From: Tannerella sp.
GTDB taxonomy: Bacteria; Bacteroidota; Bacteroidia; Bacteroidales; Tannerellaceae
Length of the DNA stretch: 64,000 bases
Assembly (NCBI GenBank): GCA_031285565.1
Contig: JAITVY010000020.1
Span: forward strand, 1-64,000
Direction: 5' to 3'
Part shown: positions 33,332-43,543 of the stretch, piece by piece
How the letters are laid out: each line of letters begins with the position of its first letter
Numbering within the stretch: position 1 is the first letter of the stretch
Program-made: the position numbers and the translations under genes
Notes under the pieces: model-generated
What the model was told of the DNA's origin: nothing
Database searches by the model: none
The model's input: the letters and a program-made list of their open reading frames with translations, nothing else

Positions 33332-36300
33332 ATACAATAAAAATCATATTTATAACATTGTTTTTTAGTGTTATATCTAATATTTGCTTTTCACAGACAC
33401 TATGTTTGGATGGATATGAGTACGGAACGATTTCTTGGCAAGTATCCAATGATCGTATAGTTTGGAATGATTTGGTTGATTCTAAAGATTCAATAGCTTA
33501 TAAAATTCCAGGATTGCCGAGAGGAAAATATTACAGGGCTAAAGTTGAAAATGAAGGTCTCAGTTATTTTTCGAAAGTTTACGAGGTTTTCGAAAAAAAA
33601 TGTACTTCTTTGATTTCTTTTAAATTATCTGCAGATGTAGATGTCTCGTCTATACGTATACGTTTTGCCCCGTTGAAATATAATAAACAATTTGCTTACG
33701 GAGTTACTTCAGATGACTCACGAATAGATGCCTGGAGCCGTTTATTTCAATATTTTAAAGGCGGATGGATTGATGATATAACCAATTATCATTCGAATAT
33801 GGTTCGTTCGACGGGAGCATATGTACCGCGGGCGCTAACTTATACAGATGGATGTGGTGTAAAACGCATCTTTCCGGTAAATAGTGCAAATTGGTATAAT
33901 CTCCGACAGCAATATTGGTCTTATCCGATGGATAAGCCAAATCCGACGAAAGACTGGCCATATATGGTTTGGGATGAACAAATTCAAATCAATGATTTTG
34001 ACGGAGGATGTACTTTTCATGATGTACAGGATCCTAATGCTGCAATAGGTAATATTGGTGGGGATATTGAGATGATAAAACGAGGATTGGTGGATGCGGA
34101 TTCTCTTGTAAGGTTAAAACTAGGCAGAGGTTTGATGGTGTTATCTGAGCCCAATGGTAATTCTAATTATTCAGAAGCAGCTAAGGAATTACCATTTATA
34201 AATGTAATAACCAGGCAGTATGATAAAAATCAGGGATTTAATTATGTCAATATGGGAGATGCCAACCTTAGTTTTGATAATATGAAAATTGCTCGCTATT
34301 TTAATGACGGCGGAAGTTTATTAGCTCACAAAACATCGTTTATTGATAATATTGTAACTCCGTCGAAGTCTATAAATGGTGTATATATGTATGGAGAATT
34401 TGGGCTTCACGGATTATACGGGGATGGTACATTTATTTCCAACAATATCTCAAATTCGAAGAAACTCCAATTTTTTGATTGGTTATGTGATACATATGGT
34501 GCAGGAACTGAAACTGCTACGGATGAACTTTGGTTTGCAACAAATGATGAAGTTCTTCAATATAAATATCTTAATACAGTCACAGAATATTCATATGAAA
34601 TAGAAGGTGATCATCTGAAAATTTGGATAGAAGTGCCTGAAGTTGAAAACTTCTACTGGTATGAATACACATTGTTGTTGGATGGGATAAATATAGAGGA
34701 TGTAACAGAAGTATCGTCTGATGACCATGTAATAGGCTTAAGTTATGGGGAGTCGGACGGAGAAATGATGTTAAATGTGAATTTTGATAAGACACTATTG
34801 GATCGGGCTGAAAAATACACTTCTCTTTTTGAAACTTGCATGGAGAAATATGGACCAACCGAGCAAGTAAAAGAATACAAGCGAGATGCGGAATATTTTA
34901 TACAGCGTTTGAAACCAGAACTGCAAAGTAGTTTTACTGAGAGACTGTCATCAGACTTGTTACCACATCTTTCAAAAATAGAAATTAATGCAGGTCTGGA
35001 TACAACGCAATTTTTGAATAATGATATTCATTTTAATTATACAGGAATTCCGTTAGAATATCGTATCGGGGAGAATATAGAAGAAGCAGAGTGGCAGGCA
35101 TTCTCTGATGAAATTCAATATACAATATCTGCAGGAGCCGGACTAAAAGTGGTTTATGCACAACTTAAAAATAGTTTTGGAGAGAGTATTATTGTTTCTG
35201 ATTCAATTTATTTTGATGATTCTATGGCATATCCGAATTCAATGTTTGAAGGAAAATATGTTGGAGTAATATCGATTAAAATACCATCGGATACAGATCT
35301 TTCTAATATAAAATTCAGTTTTGCTCCACTAAAATATAATAAACGCTTTGCATATAGTATTACTTCTGATGATTCACGGATAGATACCTGGAATCGTCTA
35401 TTTCAATATTTCAAAGGTGGCTGGATTGATGATGTAGCAAATAGTCACTCGAATATGGATCGTTCGACGGGAGCATATGCATCACGGGCATTGACTTATA
35501 CAGATGGTTGTGGAGTAAAACGTATATTTCCGGTAAATAGTGCAAACTGGTATAATCTCCGGCGACAATATTGGTCTTATCCGATGGATAAGCTAAATCC
35601 GACGAAAGACTGGCCATATATGGTTTGGGATGAACAAATTCAAATCAATGATTTTGACGGAGGATGTACATTGCATGATGTCCAAGATCCAAATGCCGCA
35701 ATTGATGTAGTGGGGGGAGATGTTGAAATGATAAAACGAGGTATATCGGATGCGAATGCTTATGTAAAACAGCGACTCGGTAGAGGTTTAATGGCTTTAT
35801 CTGAACCAAATGGCGATTCAAACTATTCAGAAGCAGCATTGGCTTCTGCGTCTATACGAATGATTACCCGACAACAAAGTAAGGATTTAGGTTTTCTATA
35901 TGTTGATTTAGCTGATAAAAATCTTAAATTTAATAAGATAAAAGTTGGTCGGTTTATCAATGACTCAGGTTCTTTGCAGACATATATAACATCTTTTAAT
36001 AATGATATTGTAAAACCGTCACAAAATGGAGTACATATGTATGGAGAATTTGGACTTCATGGATTGTATGGAAACGGAACGATAACATCGTCAAATATAA
36101 GTTCATCTAACAAGATTCAGTTTTTTAATTGGCTATGTGATACATATGGTGCAGGAACAGAGGCTGCCACAGATGAACTTTGGGTGGCTACAAATGATGA
36201 AGTGTTACAATATAAACATTTAAGTCAGATAACGAAATATTCATATACAATAGAAGATGGTTATCTAAAGATCAGATTAGTTGTTCCGGAAATAGAGGAT

Positions 36301-37818
36301 TTTTATTGGCATGAGTACACTTTGTTGATAGATGGTATTGTCCCGAATACAGTTACAGATATTATAACAGATGAGAGTATAATTGGTGCTAGTTTTGGAG
36401 GATCAGATGGAAAAATGATGGTGAATATCAATTTTGACGAAACACTATTGGATCGGGCTGAAAAATATACTTCATTATTCGAAGAAAGTTTGTCTGTGAA
36501 TGGTTCTATTGATCTAACCAAAGAGTATCAGCAAGATGCGGAATATTTTGTTCAGCGTTTAAAACCACAACTGCAAACAAGTTTTATAAATCGACTTTCA
36601 TCCTCTAATTTGTGTACCACACTTACAAAAATTGAGATCAGTAATGGTCAGGATACGACAAGTGTTATAAATAATGAAATCAAATTGCATTATTCCGGAA
36701 TACCAGTCGAATATCGTATAGGAGAAAATCTGGATGATTCGCCTTGGCTTCCATTTACCGAACAGATTCAATATAGATTGTCTGAAGGAGCTGGTAATAA
36801 AACTATCTATGCACAATTAAGGAATAGTTTCTGTGAAAGCGAGATTGTTAACGGTACGATTTATTATGATGATTCTGTATTAAATCCGATTTCAATTAAG
36901 ATAAACTCTGGTATAGATGAAACAGAAAGTGTTGATCTTAAAATCGTAATGAATTATGAAGGTCTGGTCACAAGTTATAGGATTAGTGAAGATCCTTCTT
37001 TTGAATCAGCAAGTTGGATTTTACACACTTCCGATACTATTGACTATACTATCGAAGATTCTTCGATTGGTTTGAAAACAATCTATGTACAATTAAGGAA
37101 CGATAACCAGATATCATCAAAGATACTTTCCGGAAATATTTACCTACGTCCTTATACTCATACGACGGCTGTTTTATCTTTGGCAGGAGACCGGATTTGG
37201 AATAAAATTGAATACCATACAATCGCTGATGGTAATTTAACGGTTAACTTAGTACAGGCAGACATACATACATCTTATACTTCGAAACAGTTGGCTTCAA
37301 AAACAAATGAAATGCTTCCGTGGTTTTTTGAATTAAATAATACATATTATCCAAAAACAAATGAATCTATTGTTGAAGGTAATAATATTACATCTAATAC
37401 TTATTATTCACCGACATTGAATGGAAATACAGGACCTTATCCGGATTCATTTATTGCTAGAGGATGGGTTTTAAAAACAAAAGGTCATGAAGGTAAAGGA
37501 AGGCTGGTCTTTACTTTACCTAAAGGAACTTATCAGTTTAAGTTTATTATGTCTGTAAGTGCAAGTGCCACTGTTAATAGCTATCAGCTACCTGAGTGTT
37601 TTTACCGGGTTGATGTAGCAGGGGTTAAAGGTGAGCCTGTTAATGTTGGAAATACAGGTTTTACAGGCTTGAATAATACTCAGTTTAATGCAGAAATTGA
37701 CAATGTAGTCGTAGATGAAGAGGGTGCAGGTAATGTTGTCGTATATATATATAATACAGGAAGTTCATTTACAGCTCGACCTGCAATTAATCTGCTGGAA
37801 ATATCTAAACTGAAGTAG
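33328..37818 (+). CDS. Giant secreted protein with two polysaccharide-deacetylase-like modules
   Basis: A 1496-residue exported protein (signal peptide about 1-22). Residues of about 97-640 and 648-1188 are two copies of one module and are nearly identical over long parts. Each copy has FAPLKYNK-FAY-TSDDSRID, which looks like the opening Asp-Asp of a NodB/CE4 deacetylase barrel, then FKGGWIDD, NDFDGGCT-HDVQDPNAA, LSEPNG-SNYSEAA, MYGEFGLHGLYG, and an Ig-like end ending in IY-DDS. Residues 1190-1496 hold a further Ig-like unit and a beta-rich carbohydrate-binding-like end. Its place in the EPS locus suggests modification or binding of the polymer outside the cell. The deacetylase assignment is inference. 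Confidence 0.6.
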   Translation: MNTIKIIFITLFFSVISNICFSQTLCLDGYEYGTISWQVSNDRIVWNDLVDSKDSIAYKIPGLPRGKYYRAKVENEGLSYFSKVYEVFEKKCTSLISFKLSADVDVSSIRIRFAPLKYNKQFAYGVTSDDSRIDAWSRLFQYFKGGWIDDITNYHSNMVRSTGAYVPRALTYTDGCGVKRIFPVNSANWYNLRQQYWSYPMDKPNPTKDWPYMVWDEQIQINDFDGGCTFHDVQDPNAAIGNIGGDIEMIKRGLVDADSLVRLKLGRGLMVLSEPNGNSNYSEAAKELPFINVITRQYDKNQGFNYVNMGDANLSFDNMKIARYFNDGGSLLAHKTSFIDNIVTPSKSINGVYMYGEFGLHGLYGDGTFISNNISNSKKLQFFDWLCDTYGAGTETATDELWFATNDEVLQYKYLNTVTEYSYEIEGDHLKIWIEVPEVENFYWYEYTLLLDGINIEDVTEVSSDDHVIGLSYGESDGEMMLNVNFDKTLLDRAEKYTSLFETCMEKYGPTEQVKEYKRDAEYFIQRLKPELQSSFTERLSSDLLPHLSKIEINAGLDTTQFLNNDIHFNYTGIPLEYRIGENIEEAEWQAFSDEIQYTISAGAGLKVVYAQLKNSFGESIIVSDSIYFDDSMAYPNSMFEGKYVGVISIKIPSDTDLSNIKFSFAPLKYNKRFAYSITSDDSRIDTWNRLFQYFKGGWIDDVANSHSNMDRSTGAYASRALTYTDGCGVKRIFPVNSANWYNLRRQYWSYPMDKLNPTKDWPYMVWDEQIQINDFDGGCTLHDVQDPNAAIDVVGGDVEMIKRGISDANAYVKQRLGRGLMALSEPNGDSNYSEAALASASIRMITRQQSKDLGFLYVDLADKNLKFNKIKVGRFINDSGSLQTYITSFNNDIVKPSQNGVHMYGEFGLHGLYGNGTITSSNISSSNKIQFFNWLCDTYGAGTEAATDELWVATNDEVLQYKHLSQITKYSYTIEDGYLKIRLVVPEIEDFYWHEYTLLIDGIVPNTVTDIITDESIIGASFGGSDGKMMVNINFDETLLDRAEKYTSLFEESLSVNGSIDLTKEYQQDAEYFVQRLKPQLQTSFINRLSSSNLCTTLTKIEISNGQDTTSVINNEIKLHYSGIPVEYRIGENLDDSPWLPFTEQIQYRLSEGAGNKTIYAQLRNSFCESEIVNGTIYYDDSVLNPISIKINSGIDETESVDLKIVMNYEGLVTSYRISEDPSFESASWILHTSDTIDYTIEDSSIGLKTIYVQLRNDNQISSKILSGNIYLRPYTHTTAVLSLAGDRIWNKIEYHTIADGNLTVNLVQADIHTSYTSKQLASKTNEMLPWFFELNNTYYPKTNESIVEGNNITSNTYYSPTLNGNTGPYPDSFIARGWVLKTKGHEGKGRLVFTLPKGTYQFKFIMSVSASATVNSYQLPECFYRVDVAGVKGEPVNVGNTGFTGLNNTQFNAEIDNVVVDEEGAGNVVVYIYNTGSSFTARPAINLLEISKLK
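33616..36890 (+). repeat. In-gene tandem duplication of a 1.65-kb module
   Basis: The first copy is about 33616-35250 and the second about 35269-36890. Long segments match almost base for base, for example from the ATTTTGACGGAGGATGTAC region at 33995 and 35651. The match weakens toward the ends of each unit, so the duplication is not brand new but part of it may be kept alike by gene conversion. Confidence 0.85.
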
Positions 37819-37824
37819 ATTTTA

Positions 37825-38955
37825 ATGATGGAAATTTTATTTTGGGTCTCTGTATCCATTGTATTTTACACATACATTGGATACGGGATCTTATTATGGT
37901 GCCTGGTAAGAATAAAAGAACTCTTTATTCCATATAAAGAGACAGTATTACCACAGGAACTTCCTTCGGTAACATTGCTGATTGCTGCTTATAATGAAGA
38001 AGATTATGTCGAAGCTAAGATGCAAAATTGCAGAGAGTTGGATTATCCGGCCGACAAGATTACTATTCTTTGGATTACAGATGGTAGTGATGATCGAACA
38101 AATGAACTATTGCAACAATATCCGGATGCTAAAATTTATTATCAGCCTGAGCGACGAGGTAAAACTGCAGCATTGAATAGAGCTATTGATTTTGTACAAG
38201 ATTCATTGGTGCTTTTTAGTGATGCAAATTCAATGTTGAATAAAGATGCATTAAAAGAAATTGTTTTAAAATTTTCGAATCCTAAAGTTGGTTGTGTTTC
38301 AGGGGAAAAACGAGTTGAAGCTCAGGATGATGATGCAGTTTCTTCTAAAGGTGAAGGTGCTTACTGGAAATATGAGTCAACTTTAAAAGAACTGGATTCG
38401 CGACTTTATTCTGTTGTTGGTGCTGCCGGAGAACTTTTTGCTTTGCGTACGGAATTATATCAACAGTTACCGGATGATACCTTATTGGATGATTTTATGC
38501 TGTCTATGTTAATCACGATGAAGGGTTATAAGAATGCTTATTGTCCAAAGGCATACGCTGTAGAAGGCGGATCGTTAGATATGAAAGAAGAGGGTAAAAG
38601 GAAGGTACGGATAGCTGCCGGTGGATTACAGTCTGTTTGGCGATTGCGCTCTTTACTAAATATTTTTCGGTATGGGATTCTAAGTTTTCAATATGTTTCT
38701 CATCGTGTTTTACGTTGGACAATTACTCCTTTTTTGCTTTTTGCTTTGCTTTTCATAACATTTTTTCTATATTTGCAGGGAAATTTGTTTTTATATGGTC
38801 TCATTCTTGTAGCACAGTTTATATTTTATTTTCTTGCTATATTGGGAAATATTTACGGAAAAAAATACAAGTTTTTATATATTCCATATTATTTTGTCTT
38901 TATGAATATAAATGTTTTTAAAGGTATTATTTATTTAATAAAAAAGAAAAAATAA
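37825..38955 (+). CDS. Processive-type GT2 membrane glycosyltransferase
   Basis: A 376-residue CesA/NodC-like enzyme. An N-terminal membrane helix precedes the GT-A domain with LLIAAYNEEDYVEAKMQN, ITDGSDDRT, LVLFSDANSM (D-x-D-like), GAAGELFALR, DDTLLDDFMLSM (the TED-like base) and KVRIAAGGLQSVWRLR in place of Q-x-x-R-W. Three C-terminal helices follow. It might make or modify a homopolymer part of the EPS. The second ATG at 37828 is equally possible as start. Confidence 0.86.
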   Translation: MMEILFWVSVSIVFYTYIGYGILLWCLVRIKELFIPYKETVLPQELPSVTLLIAAYNEEDYVEAKMQNCRELDYPADKITILWITDGSDDRTNELLQQYPDAKIYYQPERRGKTAALNRAIDFVQDSLVLFSDANSMLNKDALKEIVLKFSNPKVGCVSGEKRVEAQDDDAVSSKGEGAYWKYESTLKELDSRLYSVVGAAGELFALRTELYQQLPDDTLLDDFMLSMLITMKGYKNAYCPKAYAVEGGSLDMKEEGKRKVRIAAGGLQSVWRLRSLLNIFRYGILSFQYVSHRVLRWTITPFLLFALLFITFFLYLQGNLFLYGLILVAQFIFYFLAILGNIYGKKYKFLYIPYYFVFMNINVFKGIIYLIKKKK

Positions 38956-39046
38956 TACTGGGGCTTGGGAAAAGTCAAAAAGAAAATAATTACCATTTAA
39001 TTTACCATTATTAATCATTGGCTGTATTGCCGAAATGTTTTTTAAA

Positions 39047-42000
39047 ATGAAAAATTTATTATGTTTATTAATTCTGCTTTTTTGTATATTAAAGCAGTCG
39101 ACAGTATTTGCACAAGTTAATTATACGGCAAACGAGAAGATTACTCGTTATGGTGAAAAGTCTAGTGAATATTTCTTGTATGGTTCAAATATGGCGTGGA
39201 AAAATCAAGCCTGGAGTGATGAAATAATGGGGACAATCTTGTGTTCAGACCCAACCGAGTATGGTAACGAAGGTCCTAACGCTAATAGTCTTCGTCCGGC
39301 TCTTTATGATCGGTTTGTTGCTCAGTATGGTATTGACTATCGTATACCAACTTTTGAACATTATGCAGCAAAAGGAGCTAAAGTTAATACGATCTTTCTG
39401 TCAGGCCCGCGAAAAGATTACTATTATCGTGATTGTCCTTTGACTACGGCAGAACAAAATCTTTCGTATGATCTTCCTGCATCATTTAAAAATGTTTATG
39501 AGCCGATTTGGATTACAAAAAATGGTAGTAAAGTCGTAAATCCGGAAAATTATTATGCCCAATATGTACATGATGTTGTCACGAAATTTAAACCATATAC
39601 TCGTTTCTGGGAAATTTGGAACGAACCGGATCTGACATATAAAGGTAATGGAGATAAAAACCCAGGAGAAACTGGTAACTGGTGGGATGCAGATCCGGAT
39701 CCTTGCGAATTGCATAACCTACGTTCTTCAATACAACATTATATTCGTTTACTTCGTATATCCTATGAAGTGATAAAATCGATTGATCCGGAAGCTATTG
39801 TTTGTACCGGAGGCCTTGGTTATGCTAGTTTCTTAGATGCTATATTGCGTAATACAGATAATCCAAATGGCGGAAAAGTTACTACGGATTATCCTAATAA
39901 AGGAGGTGCTTATTTTGATTGTGTCAGTTATCATGTATATCCGATGTATTATTTGCGCGAATGGACAGGAAAAGACAATACACATCCTGATGGTTTTACT
40001 TATTTTCGCCATACAGATGCAGCCATAAGTGCAGCTATTAATCATCAAAAAAAGATGGAAGATGTATTAATTAAGCATGGTTACAATGGAAATAAATATC
40101 CTAAAAAAGAATGGATTCTTTCTGAAACGAATATTCCCAGTGAACGCGTGAAAGGCAGTGACGATAATGGCAAGAAATGGTTTATTGGTTCAGACGAAGC
40201 TCAGCGGAATTACCTGACTAAAGTAGCAGTAACATGTCAGAAATATAATATCGATGCAATTTATGTTTATTGCCCATATGATAATAACAAGAATGGTTCG
40301 GAAGGTGAGTATGATGTTATGGGATTTTATAAAGATCTTCCAGGTCAACCAGGATCAGTATTGACTTTAAAACCCAGTGGTAAAGCTTGGCGTACGATGG
40401 TAAAGCTAATGGCTAAGCGTAAATATAATGAATCGGAAACTAAAAAATTAAACCTGCCGTCAACTATTGATGGAGGTGCTTTCTATTCATCAGATACAAA
40501 AGATTATATTTATGTTTTATGGGCGAAAACGACTAAAGATTTGGATGAATCAGCTAGTGCAGTATATGAATTCCCTTCAAGTGTGACTTCAATAAAGTAT
40601 ACACAGTGGGACGGAACTTCTCCAAACGCTATTTCTGGTAATAAAATTACGCTAACCGGAAGCCCGGTATTTATAACAGTTTCTGCTGGTGATTATGTTA
40701 ATGTGTCTTCTATATCTTTGGATAAAAGTTCATTGAATTTAAATATAAATGAAAGTGCTTCACTTACAGCAACAGTTAATCCGAGTAATGCTACCAATAA
40801 GGATATTAAATGGAAGTCGGAAAATACAGCAATTGCAACTGTTAATGATAATGGCAAAATCATAGCTCTCCAAACAGGAACTGTTAATATCATTGCTACG
40901 TCTGCCGAAAATGAAAATATTACTGCAACTTGTACAGTAAAGATCAAATCATCAGGAAGTACTGTTGTTGTTGAAGATATTACATTTGGTGAGGATTTGG
41001 AAAAATATGGAATAAATTTGACGGTTGGAGAAACAACTATGCTTACGGCGGCCATTACTCCCACAAATGCAACTAACAAAGCTATTCGGTGGGGATCAAG
41101 CAATGATAAAATTGCAGTTGTTGATGAAAATGGAAATGTCACAGCACTTAAGAGTGGTCGTGCTTATATAAATGCTTATTCTAATAATAACTTACGGGCA
41201 ACATGTAAAGTAGATATCGAGGAAAGTAGCGGTAGTCATATTTCTGTTTCCGGTATAAGTTTGAATAGTACAGGACTGACTATGCATAAGGGGACGACAT
41301 TTTCGCTTGTCGCAACAATTAAACCAACAAATGCGACAAATAAAGCTGTGAAATGGAAGTCCAGCAATGAAAATGTTGTGAAAGTAGATGATACAGGTCA
41401 ACTAACAGCATTAAATGTGGGAAGTGCAGAAATTTCTGCTATTTCGTCAGAAAATGAATCATATGTTGCTAAATGTACAATTGTTGTACTGGAAAAAGAA
41501 GAACCGATTGTTTCTGTTGCGGGAATTGAATTAAACCGATATTCTATGACATTGTACGAAGGTGAAGAAGAGATACTTTTTGCGAATGTAAAACCATCCA
41601 ATGCTACTAATAAAAAAATACTATGGAAGTCGGATGATGAAAATATAGCCAAAGTCAATGAAGATGGTTTGATAACTGCACTCCTTGCCGGTACGGTAAC
41701 GATCACAGCCTATTCGGCGGAAAGTAATGTCTTTTATGCAGAATGTGAGATTACGGTAAAACGTCCTCTTTCTTATGTTTCAGTAAACAGTATTACTTTA
41801 AATCAGAAAGCTTTTTCATTAAATATTGGTAATCGTGAAAAACTTTCATATAAAATTTTACCGACAGAAGCTAGTAATAAAAATGTAAAATGGATATCGG
41901 ATAATCCGGTTATTGCATCTGTTGATGCTGATGGGTATGTAACGGCACATAGTAAAGGAACCGTAAAAATTACTATTGTTTCGGATGATAATATAAACAT

Positions 42001-42820
42001 TTCAGACTATTGTAGTGTAACTGTTTTTGGTACAACTGAAACTGTTGCAGTTCAGGATATTCGCATTGAACCTTCGCAATTAGCGTTGTATGTGGGGGAT
42101 TCTGAATATCTGGAAGCTGTGATATATCCAAGAACCGCTTCAAATAAAAAAGTAAGCTGGAGTTCAAGTGATATAGATGTTGTTACAATTAATCAATCCG
42201 GATATATGAAGGCTTTAAAATTGGGGACAGCAATTATTACAGTAACTTCGTCAGAAGATCGTTCAATAACCAGTCAGTGTATAGTAATGGTTGTAAAAGA
42301 TGGTGAAATAATAAAAATGACAGATGTGCAAGTCAACAAATCGACTGTAATAATGTCGAAGAATGGAACGGAAATTCTTTATACTCGGACTTTACCTTAT
42401 AATGCAACAAATAAGAGTCTTATTTGGGGGTCAAATAATACAAATATTGCTACTGTAGATCAGACAGGTGCTGTTTATGGGCATAATCTGGGAGAAACGA
42501 CTGTTATTGTAAGAGCAGCAGAGAACAGTGAAATATTCTCTGAAGTTAAAGTAATAGTTATAGATGAAAGACACTTATCAAATTCAAATATATTAGTCGA
42601 ATCAAATGCACTTAAATTATATCCGAATCCTGTAAAAGATGAATTATATATTGAAGGTACAAAAGAATCAGATAATATATATATATATTCAACTTCTGGC
42701 CAATTGGTTTTTGAGACAAGAGCCCAAGATGGAGTCACATGTATTTCTGTTGTTAATTATAAAGAAGGAATGTATGTTGTGAAAATAGGAGATGTGGTCC
42801 GGAAAATAATAAAAAAATAG
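39047..42820 (+). CDS. T9SS-exported clan-A glycosidase with seven Big2 domains
   Basis: A 1257-residue secreted enzyme. A signal peptide (to FAQ) precedes a (beta/alpha)8 glycosidase-like domain, about 30-550, resembling GH39 and related families. The acid/base is probably E193 in RFWEIWNEPDL and the nucleophile E360 in WILSETN. Residues of about 554-1175 are seven bacterial Ig-like (Big2) repeats of the ITL-LTVG-TLTA--NPTNATNK--W-S type. The final 70 residues are a T9SS type A sorting tail (LKLYPNPVKDELYIEG...GMYVVKIG). It ends the EPS locus, so it may cut or bind the polymer at the surface. Alternative starts at 39035 are less likely. Confidence 0.8.
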   Translation: MKNLLCLLILLFCILKQSTVFAQVNYTANEKITRYGEKSSEYFLYGSNMAWKNQAWSDEIMGTILCSDPTEYGNEGPNANSLRPALYDRFVAQYGIDYRIPTFEHYAAKGAKVNTIFLSGPRKDYYYRDCPLTTAEQNLSYDLPASFKNVYEPIWITKNGSKVVNPENYYAQYVHDVVTKFKPYTRFWEIWNEPDLTYKGNGDKNPGETGNWWDADPDPCELHNLRSSIQHYIRLLRISYEVIKSIDPEAIVCTGGLGYASFLDAILRNTDNPNGGKVTTDYPNKGGAYFDCVSYHVYPMYYLREWTGKDNTHPDGFTYFRHTDAAISAAINHQKKMEDVLIKHGYNGNKYPKKEWILSETNIPSERVKGSDDNGKKWFIGSDEAQRNYLTKVAVTCQKYNIDAIYVYCPYDNNKNGSEGEYDVMGFYKDLPGQPGSVLTLKPSGKAWRTMVKLMAKRKYNESETKKLNLPSTIDGGAFYSSDTKDYIYVLWAKTTKDLDESASAVYEFPSSVTSIKYTQWDGTSPNAISGNKITLTGSPVFITVSAGDYVNVSSISLDKSSLNLNINESASLTATVNPSNATNKDIKWKSENTAIATVNDNGKIIALQTGTVNIIATSAENENITATCTVKIKSSGSTVVVEDITFGEDLEKYGINLTVGETTMLTAAITPTNATNKAIRWGSSNDKIAVVDENGNVTALKSGRAYINAYSNNNLRATCKVDIEESSGSHISVSGISLNSTGLTMHKGTTFSLVATIKPTNATNKAVKWKSSNENVVKVDDTGQLTALNVGSAEISAISSENESYVAKCTIVVLEKEEPIVSVAGIELNRYSMTLYEGEEEILFANVKPSNATNKKILWKSDDENIAKVNEDGLITALLAGTVTITAYSAESNVFYAECEITVKRPLSYVSVNSITLNQKAFSLNIGNREKLSYKILPTEASNKNVKWISDNPVIASVDADGYVTAHSKGTVKITIVSDDNINISDYCSVTVFGTTETVAVQDIRIEPSQLALYVGDSEYLEAVIYPRTASNKKVSWSSSDIDVVTINQSGYMKALKLGTAIITVTSSEDRSITSQCIVMVVKDGEIIKMTDVQVNKSTVIMSKNGTEILYTRTLPYNATNKSLIWGSNNTNIATVDQTGAVYGHNLGETTVIVRAAENSEIFSEVKVIVIDERHLSNSNILVESNALKLYPNPVKDELYIEGTKESDNIYIYSTSGQLVFETRAQDGVTCISVVNYKEGMYVVKIGDVVRKIIKK

Positions 42821-42860
42821 AAATACTCTAAAATTGAAAGATAAGAAAAGTCTTACTATA

Positions 42861-42895
42861 AAAAATGGCTGGAAGAAATCTTCTGGCCATTTTTT
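42861..42895 (+). terminator. Terminator of the EPS locus
   Basis: AAAAATGGC pairs with GCCATTTTT, with an inner GAAG/CTTC stem around AAAT, and a T run follows. It lies 41 bases after the glycosidase stop. Confidence 0.85.
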
Positions 42896-43462
42896 ATATG
42901 TGTATCATGCATGATTAATAACATGGTAGTGTAAGCCTATTATGAGAGTAGTAAAGCTTGCCCAATAACTTTGAAGAAACGAAGTATTTATATAGTTTGA
43001 AATATTTATGTAAGTAACCCCGAGTTCTTTTGTCTCTTAAAAGAGCTGAAATTGAAACTATACCCTAAGCACTTGGACCCGATTAGGATATCTCAGAATT
43101 TTTATTTAATCGTTTTCTGGTTTTCCATTGATGTGGCAATAATTCAGCAAAGACTCCTACAGCATCATGGTTTCCGCAGAATAGATAGTCCTTTTTTTCA
43201 AGTGCTATGCTTCATACTATATTTCGAATGTTACCATGAAGCTTCTCTATATTAAAAATGATGGACTAAGGATGCATGTAAAACGGTTATTCTGTATACA
43301 CCCTCTTCAGAAGAACAATTCTAATCCTACGGTTTGGAATTACCAGCTGTCTAACCAAATCTATATTCCAGTTTCTCACCACTTAAATTGTAAAATAATA
43401 ACCGTAGGAACAATCACATGACTAGGATATTACTTACCGGAGCACTATTAAAGGGCAGGAAC
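42896..43462. other. Non-coding gap with decayed DNA
   Basis: Between the EPS terminator and the next gene's terminator I see no intact gene. It contains the IS66 scrap (43083-43211) and a 10-base inverted repeat, TCCTACGGTT (43325-43334) / AACCGTAGGA (43400-43409), with a 65-base loop. The rest is probably insertion-sequence debris. Confidence 0.5.
43083..43211 (-). pseudogene. Remnant of IS66-family transposase C-terminus
   Basis: The minus strand reads SIALEKKDYLFCGNHDA, which matches the conserved C-terminal part of IS66 TnpC proteins (A-L-G-R-K-N-Y-L-F-C-G-N-H). A shortened FAELLPHQWK end follows, then a stop at 43083. A stop codon precedes it and the middle is deleted. Only this scrap of the element remains. 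Confidence 0.6.
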
Positions 43463-43493
43463 AAAAAAAGAAGGTGCCCAAAAGGACACCTTC
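43463..43493 (-). terminator. Terminator of the 2048-residue surface protein gene
   Basis: Reading leftwards, GAAGGTGTCC-TTTT-GGGCACCTTC forms a hairpin followed by seven T. It lies about 50 bases after the stop at 43544. Confidence 0.85.
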
Positions 43494-43543
43494 ACTTCTT
43501 AGTCGATAATATTTTATTATTAAATTAGTAAAAAGCTGGTATT

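Noticed and set aside
34580..34858. Open frame of 92 codons on the minus strand in the EPS locus
   Set aside because: It is antisense to the 1496-residue protein; a His/Ser/Leu-rich composition and a similar frame in the second module copy show that it is a by-product of the duplicated coding sequence.
40693..41142. Antisense open frame of 149 codons over the Big2 repeats
   Set aside because: It arises from the base composition of the repeat-coding strand, has low-complexity Val/Ser content and no promoter or ribosome site.
43325..43409. Inverted repeat TCCTACGGTT/AACCGTAGGA as insertion-sequence ends
   Set aside because: The 65 bases between the arms contain no transposase, there is no visible target duplication, and the arms do not flank the IS66 scrap.
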